Shown here in pieces: positions 6,334 to 10,867 of a stretch of DNA of 10,867 nt. The first letter of the stretch is position 1, and the number at the start of each line of letters is the position of its first letter. Under the pieces are notes generated by a model. That model was not told where the DNA came from and made no database searches. It saw only the letters and a list, made by a program, of their open reading frames with translations. The stretch comes from Chloroflexota bacterium. GTDB taxonomy: Bacteria; Chloroflexota; Limnocylindria; Limnocylindrales; CSP1-4. The stretch covers positions 1 to 10,867 of the forward strand of contig JAJYJR010000139.1 in assembly GCA_021789355.1 (NCBI GenBank). The letters are read 5' to 3'. A program made the translations under genes and the position numbers.

Positions 6334-8160
6334 GTGCGTCTTCGCCGCATTGAGCTCCGCAACTTCCGGTGTTTCGAATCGCTTGACCTCGATCTCGATC
6401 AGACGACCGTGATCGTCGGCGCGAACGACACCGGCAAGTCCACGGTGCTCGACGCGATTCGCTGGCTGGCCGCGCCGTGGGAAATGGCCGCCGACGCTCT
6501 CGGCAGGCGCACCCCGGGCGATCCCTCGGAAGAGGGGACGGAGGCATACATCGTCGGATGGCTCGATGAGCTCCCGGGCGACATTGCCCAACACCTGGGC
6601 CTGGCGGCACCGGCTGGTGTCCTGCGCCTGGCCCGGACCTCGTCACGGCTGTCCGACCTCTTCTACCTGACAGACGAAGCCGGGCTGCAAGCGCTGTGCG
6701 CCGCGCTCGACCTCGAGTCGTGCCGCGAGTACTACGGAGTCGATCAACCCGACGAGGTGCTCGCCATGATGAAGGCCCTCGGGGAGGTGCGGGAGGTCGA
6801 CGACTGGGTCTGGGTGTCGACGGAAATCTGGGAGTTCGCCTCTTCGGGACTCGGCGGCCTCGAGATGCTCGATGCGTCCGGCATCACGGCGATCTCGCTC
6901 GGCCGTGCCAGTGACACCCGATGGAACGCGCGTTCCGTCGTCGACGCGATGCTGCGACAACGCCTCGGCGCGGTCGAGGATCGCCGCGAGCACCACTGGC
7001 CGCTGGAACTCACCGGCGCGGAACAGGACCTGGCGGCAGCGCTGACGAAGATCGATGAATCGCTCGATACACTCACCGCCGCTCTATCGGACGCCCACTC
7101 CGAGCGCCTCGATCCCGGATCGGGCTTCACCGAGATCCGGTGGCACACGACCGTCCGCGGCTCCGACCTCCGCGACGTCATCCAGAGGAACCTCACGGCG
7201 AAGGTCGTCGACCACGGGTCGGAGGTCGCCCTCGATGTACTCGGGCCGGGCGCCAACCGGACCCTGGCGATCGCAGCGCTCGGGCTGTTCCGCGACCCGG
7301 AGTGGTGGGGGCTGCCCGGCAGCGGTCGGTCGCAGCTCACCCTCCTGCTCATCGAGGAACCCGAAACAGGCCTACATGCCGCGGCACAGCGCGCTCTCGC
7401 GCGGTCGCTGGCCCAGTGGGCCACGTTCGGGCTGCAGCTCGTGGTCGTCACCCATGCGCCGGCGTTCGTCAATGCCGCGGCGCCCGGTGGCATCCGCATC
7501 GCACGGAAGGATCCCGACCCCGACGGCGGCACGCGGTACCGCAGGTACGTGGTCCGCGCAGAAGGGCTCGAGGATGTCCGTGAGAGTCTCGGCCTGCAGC
7601 CCGCGGACGTCCTTCTGTGTCGCCGTTTCGTGGTGGTCGAGGGCGAGAGCGACCGGCTCGTGCTGGACGCCTGGGCAAGGCGCATGGGCATCGACCTGCG
7701 CGCGGTTGGCGTCCAGCTCGTGCCCAGCGGCGGCTACGCGATGGCCGAGCAGGTCGCGCGCTTCCTGAACCTCGCGTACGAGGGCGCCGAGTTCATGGTC
7801 GTTCTCGACAACGGATCCGACAGCGGCCGGACGGCGCTCGAGATCGAGGGGCGCTTTGGCGGCCGCGTGCACGCCGAGGTCTTGAGCCGGACCGAGATCG
7901 AGGGCTACTTCCGGGCCGACGCGCTCGTCGGGTGGCTGCGGCTGCACGGGGTTACCGACGACCAGCCAGCGCTCGAACGGGCCGTGGCCGAGATGGCTGC
8001 CGTGCCGAGCCGACGCCGCGGGCTCGGGGCACTCGCGCAGCGTTTCCTCGCTCGTCCGTTTGACAAGGTCAGGGACGGGCTGACGATCGCGAACCTGACC
8101 GCGGAACGGGACCTGGACCCGGAGATCTGCGCGCTGCTCACGCGGATCGCGGCAGAGTGA
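6334..8160 (+). CDS. OLD-family ATP-dependent nuclease (AAA/ABC-type ATPase plus TOPRIM)
   Basis: A 608-residue OLD (overcoming lysogenisation defect) family protein: an ABC-type ATPase that gates a TOPRIM metal-dependent DNA nuclease, the architecture of GajA and other phage-defence nucleases. From GTG 6334 it begins VRLRRIELRNFRCF, the standard RecF/SMC-like opening. Walker A is GANDTGKST (29-37). A signature-like region lies near 310-335, Walker B is LLLIEEPETGLH (337-348) and the switch His is in VVTHAP (371-376). The TOPRIM domain follows: VVVEGESD (433-440) with the catalytic Glu, VVLDNGSDSG (489-498) for the metal-binding acidic pair, and LSRTEIEGYF (517-526), the conserved OLD C-terminal block. 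A longer reading from 6238 adds 32 unconvincing residues. There is no UvrD-like gene next to it, so it is not a canonical Gabija pair. A truncated IS begins right after the stop. Confidence 0.92.
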   Translation: MRLRRIELRNFRCFESLDLDLDQTTVIVGANDTGKSTVLDAIRWLAAPWEMAADALGRRTPGDPSEEGTEAYIVGWLDELPGDIAQHLGLAAPAGVLRLARTSSRLSDLFYLTDEAGLQALCAALDLESCREYYGVDQPDEVLAMMKALGEVREVDDWVWVSTEIWEFASSGLGGLEMLDASGITAISLGRASDTRWNARSVVDAMLRQRLGAVEDRREHHWPLELTGAEQDLAAALTKIDESLDTLTAALSDAHSERLDPGSGFTEIRWHTTVRGSDLRDVIQRNLTAKVVDHGSEVALDVLGPGANRTLAIAALGLFRDPEWWGLPGSGRSQLTLLLIEEPETGLHAAAQRALARSLAQWATFGLQLVVVTHAPAFVNAAAPGGIRIARKDPDPDGGTRYRRYVVRAEGLEDVRESLGLQPADVLLCRRFVVVEGESDRLVLDAWARRMGIDLRAVGVQLVPSGGYAMAEQVARFLNLAYEGAEFMVVLDNGSDSGRTALEIEGRFGGRVHAEVLSRTEIEGYFRADALVGWLRLHGVTDDQPALERAVAEMAAVPSRRRGLGALAQRFLARPFDKVRDGLTIANLTAERDLDPEICALLTRIAAE

Positions 8161-8450
8161 GCGCCTGTGAATGAAAGGTCCCGATCGGATGACCTGATCG
8201 CGCCATAGAACCTGTCACGGCGGTCCGTCACGATCGCGCCGATGATCGCCATGATCGAGCTGACGGACCAGGAGTGGTGGCTGGTCCGTGACCTGTTCGA
8301 CCCGCGAGGCCGTCGCGGCCCACCCGCCCGCTATCTCCGTCGCCAGATGGTCGAGGCGATGCTCTTCCTCGCCCGCACCGGCTGCCAGTGGCGCTACCTG
8401 CCGGAGCGCTACCCGCCCTGGTCCGCCGTCTGGCAGCAGTGGCGGCGCTG
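8161..8450 (+). mobile_element. Truncated IS5-family element, left part
   Basis: The transposase fragment plus its upstream leader form the surviving left part of an IS. The leader has short repeats (GATCGCGCC at 8196-8204 and 8232-8240; GTCACG twice), but the terminal inverted repeat cannot be identified because the right end is lost. The left boundary between 8161 and about 8215 is a guess. Confidence 0.5.
8242..8445 (+). pseudogene. IS5-type transposase N-terminal fragment (DUF4096)
   Basis: About 66 residues match the N-terminal DUF4096 domain of IS5-group transposases: ELTDQEWWLVRDLF, RGRRGPPAR, FLARTGCQWRYLP, and PPWSAVWQQWRR. Similarity ends abruptly after WRR near 8445, and the frame then runs to 8706 through unrelated sequence. 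The catalytic DDE domain is entirely missing, so this is a dead remnant. Two in-frame ATGs (8242, 8251) are possible starts. It lies 81 bp after the OLD gene and probably records an insertion followed by a deletion. Confidence 0.85.
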
Positions 8451-8595
8451 TCGGCCGGCCTGCCCCTCACCGGCGTGTGTCCCGTCACGCACGAGCATAC
8501 CGAGTGGCGTGTCAGCTTGTCTGGCACGGAGGGCGAGCGAGCCCGCCGACGCTCACAGCCGGTGTATGAATCCAGGCAGGCGGGCCCGTGTGCAC

Positions 8596-8680
8596 CTCCA
8601 CGGGGACCCGGGCGATGACGCCGGCGATGGCCTCCATCTCGGCCGGCTCCATGCCCAGACGGATCACTCGATGGACCCCG
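8596..8680 (-). pseudogene. Probable serine hydroxymethyltransferase C-terminal remnant
   Basis: The minus strand encodes GVHRVIRLGMEPAEMEAIAG followed by VIARV. This closely resembles the C-terminal helix block of glycine/serine hydroxymethyltransferases (pattern: TR-x-GM-x-x-x-EM-x-x-IA-x-x-IA-x-VL). Nothing before it in the frame (from 8718) or after it, up to the stop at 8512, fits the enzyme, so only a relic of about 28 codons remains. Assignment rests on one motif from memory. Confidence 0.4.
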
Positions 8681-8714
8681 CGAGAAGACCGGATCCGCCT
8701 CGGTAACGGGCACC

Positions 8715-9146
8715 TCAATCATCTCCAACGGCCCGGGAGGATGGACCTCGACGACCGGGCATGGGACTGCTCCGTCGGATCGCCTCGAGGAGGAACCGCC
8801 AGTCATCCGGCGAGCGCGGGCGCGGGTCGGCGACATGGACGTGGGCGAGGATGTCCAGCTCCCAATCGCAGATCTCGCTGCCCCGGGCGTACTCCCGTAG
8901 CTCGACGGGGAGCTCCACCGTCGGGGCGCCTGCCGATGGATCGCCGGCTCGAACCATGAGATCGAGCAGCGAGACACCCAGGGCCGCCGCCAGCCGGGAG
9001 ATGACGATGGCGGACGGACGCGCTCGATCCCCCGCGTGTTCGAGGTGCCCAATGTAGGCCCTGGACACGCCCGATTGGCGCGCCAGCGACTCGAGAGACA
9101 ACCCGAGCTCGCGTCGCCGGCTGTGGATGAAGTCGCCTAGTGGCAT
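8715..9146 (-). CDS. XRE-family transcriptional regulator
   Basis: A 143-residue protein with an N-terminal helix-turn-helix of the XRE/Cro-C1 type: FIHSRRRELGLSLESLARQS (6-25), then GVSRAYIGHLEHAG and SAIVISRLAAALGVSLLDLM, i.e. the full five-helix fold at about 5-65. The C-terminal half (VELREYARGSEI, then DDWRFLLEAIRRS) is the acidic Trp-containing tail seen in a family of short actinobacterial-type XRE regulators. The ATG at 9146 is preceded on the minus strand by GGGAAG at a spacing of about 4 nt. It is divergent from the 9500 gene, with a near-palindrome between them that may be its operator. It is the likely local repressor; its target and ligand are unknown. The last residues are Arg/Ser-rich and could be a read-through end, since broken sequence follows. 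Confidence 0.88.
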   Translation of the reverse strand: MPLGDFIHSRRRELGLSLESLARQSGVSRAYIGHLEHAGDRARPSAIVISRLAAALGVSLLDLMVRAGDPSAGAPTVELPVELREYARGSEICDWELDILAHVHVADPRPRSPDDWRFLLEAIRRSSPMPGRRGPSSRAVGDD

Positions 9147-9207
9147 CGCTTCCCGAGCACGACCGATCGGCGCACTTGCGCGCCGGGCAGGAGGACGGTT
9201 ACGCTGT

Positions 9208-9230
9208 GATCTCTGCTAGAGCAGAGGATC
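9208..9230. promoter_or_regulatory. Near-palindromic candidate operator
   Basis: Perfect arms CTCTGC and GCAGAG are separated by TAGA (9211-9226). With one extra base on the right side, the symmetry extends outward to GAT...ATC. It lies upstream of the XRE gene. On the minus strand it begins just downstream of a TATACT hexamer (9239-9234); on the plus strand it overlaps the -35 position of TATACA at 9236-9241. This is the arrangement expected of an autoregulatory XRE operator. It could also act as a small RNA hairpin. Confidence 0.45.
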
Positions 9231-9233
9231 CAG

Positions 9234-9241
9234 AGTATACA
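9234..9241. promoter_or_regulatory. Overlapping divergent -10 candidates
   Basis: AGTATACA contains TATACT on the minus strand (towards the XRE gene) and TATACA on the plus strand (towards the 9500 gene). Both are close to TATAAT, which is unusual in this GC-rich sequence. Neither has a recognisable -35 at 16-18 bp. Confidence 0.35.
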
Positions 9242-9499
9242 TGAGAGGACTGTCGGTGAGAGGAGCCGTTTGTCAAGGAGATTCCTCGGGCACCGAGGCG
9301 CACGGCGCGGGCCGAGGTCGGGCGGCCACGTCGTCGGCGTCGGAGCCGACCTGGCCATCACGAGCGACACGTAATGCCCGGTGCGACGCGGCAGGGCGCC
9401 GTCTCGTGCGGCCCGCGGTGAACCTGCTGCCCGGCTCCGTGGCTGGCATCCACGCGGATCCGCGGCGGCGCGTGCCGTGCCGCGCGGTGGAGGGGTACC
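9242..9499 (+). other. Long leader or decayed sequence upstream of the 9500 gene
   Basis: About 260 bp with open frames on both strands but no domain-like translation. One plus-strand frame ends GGHVVGVGADLAITSDT before a stop at about 9373-9375, which might be the tail of a lost gene, but it has no credible start or homology that I recognise. Nothing else is supported here. Confidence 0.35.
9489..9495 (+). promoter_or_regulatory. Strong ribosome binding site
   Basis: GGAGGGG is 4 nt before the ATG at 9500 and is the best Shine-Dalgarno in the window. It fixes the start of the following gene. Confidence 0.75.
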
Positions 9500-9973
9500 A
9501 TGGCTGACTCTCATCTCTCGCCGTTCCTTACCGCTTCCGAGATCGATCTCCTCCGAGACGTCCTCAACGGGGTCTGGTTGGCACCCGAGGGCGTGCTGAC
9601 GCCGTGGAGTCCGGGCAACCCCGACTTCCTGCGTGACGAGATCATCGCCGAGGTCGTTGCCGCCATCGAGCTGGATGCGGTCGATCGCAAGTGGGGCGTC
9701 AACGCTCCTGCGCTGCTGGCCAAGCTCGCGCAACTCGAGCCCGACGGGGCGAGCACCCTGCTCGCGGACATCGAGGCGTTCTGGCAGGTCGCGCCGTACC
9801 GGCCGCCGGCGAGTGGCGAGACCGTCGCGGACGCACTGGTCGGTCGCTACGACCCGGGTGAGGGCGGGGCCATCATCCGAGCCGCCGTGACGGTCTCGCC
9901 TGGCTACGGCTACGTCAAGGAGCCCTCCGCCCGGCCCCCTGCCGACGAGGAGGCACCGCGCGACATCCCGTAG
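9500..9973 (+). CDS. Uncharacterised acidic protein
   Basis: 157 residues that I do not recognise. The translation looks genuine: strongly GC-biased third positions, balanced composition, and predicted helices such as TASEIDLLRDVLNGVWL (11-27), FLRDEIIAEVVAAIELDAV (43-61) and ALLAKLAQLEPDGASTLLAD (71-90). After about residue 100 the chain becomes Gly/Pro-rich and probably flexible (SGETVADALVGRYDPGEGGA), ending in a charged tail. There are no Cys clusters, membrane segments or signal peptide, so it is probably a soluble cytoplasmic protein. It has a strong ribosome binding site, lies downstream of a divergent XRE regulator, and overlaps by about 60 bp at its 3' end with the tail of a convergent broken frame. 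It could be under XRE control; function unknown. Confidence 0.7.
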   Translation: MADSHLSPFLTASEIDLLRDVLNGVWLAPEGVLTPWSPGNPDFLRDEIIAEVVAAIELDAVDRKWGVNAPALLAKLAQLEPDGASTLLADIEAFWQVAPYRPPASGETVADALVGRYDPGEGGAIIRAAVTVSPGYGYVKEPSARPPADEEAPRDIP

Positions 9974-10324
9974 ACCGGGTGCGCCGGTCCTCGGGTCGGA
10001 CCCCGACAGCGGGCGCTTCCCGCCATCTGGGCCCGTCTGCCGGATACTCGGCGACATTGAGGTCGAGTCCCTCCCACTCGTCGGCGAGCGCACCCACCAG
10101 AGCTCCTCGCCGCTGGCCTCGTCGAGCAACCCCGCATTCTTCACCACCACGTGGGCCGGGAACGCGCGCCGGTAGGCGGTGAAGCTGGTGGTGATCGGGG
10201 CCCCGGGGTCACCCAACGCGTCGGCCACGCGGCGTCGCAGGTCGTCGAGGTCGTGGCCCGACTCGGGCAGATCCGCCGGGCGTGCAGCTTCCCCGTCGCC
10301 CTCCTGCGAACCGAGCGCGCTCAT
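9915..10324 (-). pseudogene. Unrecognised gene with one frameshift, downstream of M41-like gene
   Basis: From ATG 10324 (4 bp after the upstream stop, so operon-like) the frame reads DLDDLRRRVADALG, ITTSFTAYRRAFPAHVVVKN and AGLLDEASGEEL. At about 10097-10102 the sensible translation jumps to another frame: VGALADEWEGLDLNVAEY, then PADGPRWREAP. One missing base restores a continuous protein of about 110 residues. The remainder to the stop at 9915 is Arg-rich (RPEDRRTRSTGCRAV), so the natural C-terminus is probably lost or lies near 9990. I do not recognise the family. It is either a recent pseudogene or a sequencing indel. The tail overlaps the convergent 9500 gene. Confidence 0.6.
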
Positions 10325-10328
10325 CGCG

Positions 10329-10867
10329 TCACCCGGCCGGGGGCTGCGTGCCCGGATGGCCCCGCCCGGCACGCTCGATGCGCACGAACCCGGCCTGCGC
10401 GATGGCCGCCTGCAGCGCGGCGCCAGAGAGCTCGCGCGCTTCGGCGAGGCGCATCGCGAAGCGCACGATGGCGTCGCGGTTGGCCGTCACGCACGCCTCT
10501 GCCAGGGCGCGCAGCTCTTCGGCCGTCGCGACGGCGGCCTGCGCCTGGCGCGCCCGCAGCGCCTCGGGCAACTGGTGTCCGAAGCCGCCCGGGCTGATGG
10601 GCGGGAAGCCGCGGTCGAGCCCCGCGCCGATGCGCCGCAGCAGTCCCTGGGTGACCGAGGAGAGATCGTCCTCCGCCCCCAGCGTCGCCTCGCCGTACAC
10701 GGCGAGCTCGGCCGCCAGCCCGCCGTACCCCACCGCGAGATGACTGCGCAGGAGGCTGTCGGGCAGGAGGGCGAGGTCGACCGACTCCGCCCCCACCGCG
10801 GTGGCCCCGCCGAGCGGCGTGAGGCGCACCGAGTAGACGAAGTCGGGCCCCTCGAGCCCGATTCCCA
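10329..10867 (-). CDS. FtsH-like M41 peptidase domain protein, C-terminal part
   Basis: The frame is open to the right edge, so the N-terminal part, including any AAA domain and the HExxH zinc site, lies outside. The visible 179 residues begin GIGLEGPDFVYSVRLTPLGG. They continue with LLRSHLAVGYGGLAAELAVYGEA, corresponding to the FtsH block L-x-x-x-x-A-V-L-x-G-G-R-A-AE-E-x-x-(F/Y)GE, and then LGAEDDLSSVTQGL, matching TGA-x-ND(L/I)-x-x-AT, whose Asp (here codon 10667-10665) is the third zinc ligand of FtsH proteases. The C-terminal helices EELRALAEACVTANRDAIVR and EARELSGAALQAAI match the end of M41 domains. Relative to true FtsH it is divergent (GYGGLAAEL for GGRAAEEL). It may be a diverged M41 relative. 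The stop is 4 bp before the next minus-strand ATG. Confidence 0.75.
   Translation of the reverse strand, partial: GIGLEGPDFVYSVRLTPLGGATAVGAESVDLALLPDSLLRSHLAVGYGGLAAELAVYGEATLGAEDDLSSVTQGLLRRIGAGLDRGFPPISPGGFGHQLPEALRARQAQAAVATAEELRALAEACVTANRDAIVRFAMRLAEARELSGAALQAAIAQAGFVRIERAGRGHPGTQPPAG

Noticed and set aside
6334..8160. Canonical Gabija system (GajA with UvrD-like GajB)
   Set aside because: The GajA-like OLD protein is present, but no UvrD/Rep-type helicase follows it; an IS fragment does. The only helicase is RecQ-type and divergently oriented.
8228..9052. 274-codon minus-strand open frame across the IS5 fragment and XRE gene
   Set aside because: It runs through three unrelated features in a non-coding frame with Arg/Ser/Gly-rich translation.
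9137..10372. 411-codon open frame on the minus strand
   Set aside because: Only its first part (10324 to about 10100) has protein-like sequence. The rest is antisense to the 9500 gene or low-complexity, a product of GC-rich sequence without stops.
1..10867. CRISPR array or tandem repeats
   Set aside because: No regularly spaced direct repeats were seen by eye anywhere in the window; only short repeats of 6-9 bp near the IS5 leader.

Overview
The window is GC-rich genomic DNA (roughly two thirds G+C by eye). Codon third positions are strongly GC-biased and several starts are GTG or TTG. The closest parallels I recall for its proteins (the RecQ-phosphoribosyltransferase fusion with DprA, the IS256 element, a possible leaderless promoter) come from Actinobacteria and related high-GC groups such as Chloroflexota. 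I cannot fix the phylum from sequence alone. The region looks like a mobile, partly decayed accessory island: one IS256-family end, one truncated IS5-type transposase, and several frameshifted or fragmentary genes lie around a compact set of intact nucleic-acid enzymes.

Left part (1-3014). The 3' end of an IS256-family transposase runs in from the left edge and is followed by a probable element end near 778-804. After an empty stretch comes an intact small gene (1145-1735) of a widespread uncharacterised family with uracil-DNA-glycosylase-like motif spacing. Next is a RibD/dihydrofolate-reductase-like gene broken by frameshifts (1847 to about 2380). About 600 bp of decayed sequence follows, with a zinc-ribbon coding fragment on the minus strand.

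Centre (3015-8160). A minus-strand operon encodes a RecQ helicase fused to a C-terminal phosphoribosyltransferase domain, followed with a 4-bp GTGA overlap by a DprA-like (SLOG/Rossmann) protein. Divergent from it, across about 185 bp, is an OLD-family ATPase-TOPRIM nuclease with a possible leaderless promoter. Helicase, nucleotide- or DNA-binding SLOG protein and ATP-gated nuclease side by side between mobile-element scars suggest a DNA-targeting defence or DNA-processing module. It is not canonical Gabija, because no UvrD-like partner is present. This is the most interesting part of the window.

Right part (8161-10867). A truncated IS5-type transposase N-terminus is followed by a probable remnant of a serine hydroxymethyltransferase C-terminus. 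An XRE-family regulator follows on the minus strand, with a near-palindromic candidate operator upstream. Across the divergent region is an intact unrecognised gene (9500-9973). Converging on it is a minus-strand pair entering from the right edge: an FtsH-like M41 peptidase C-terminus and, 4 bp downstream, an unrecognised gene interrupted by one frameshift.
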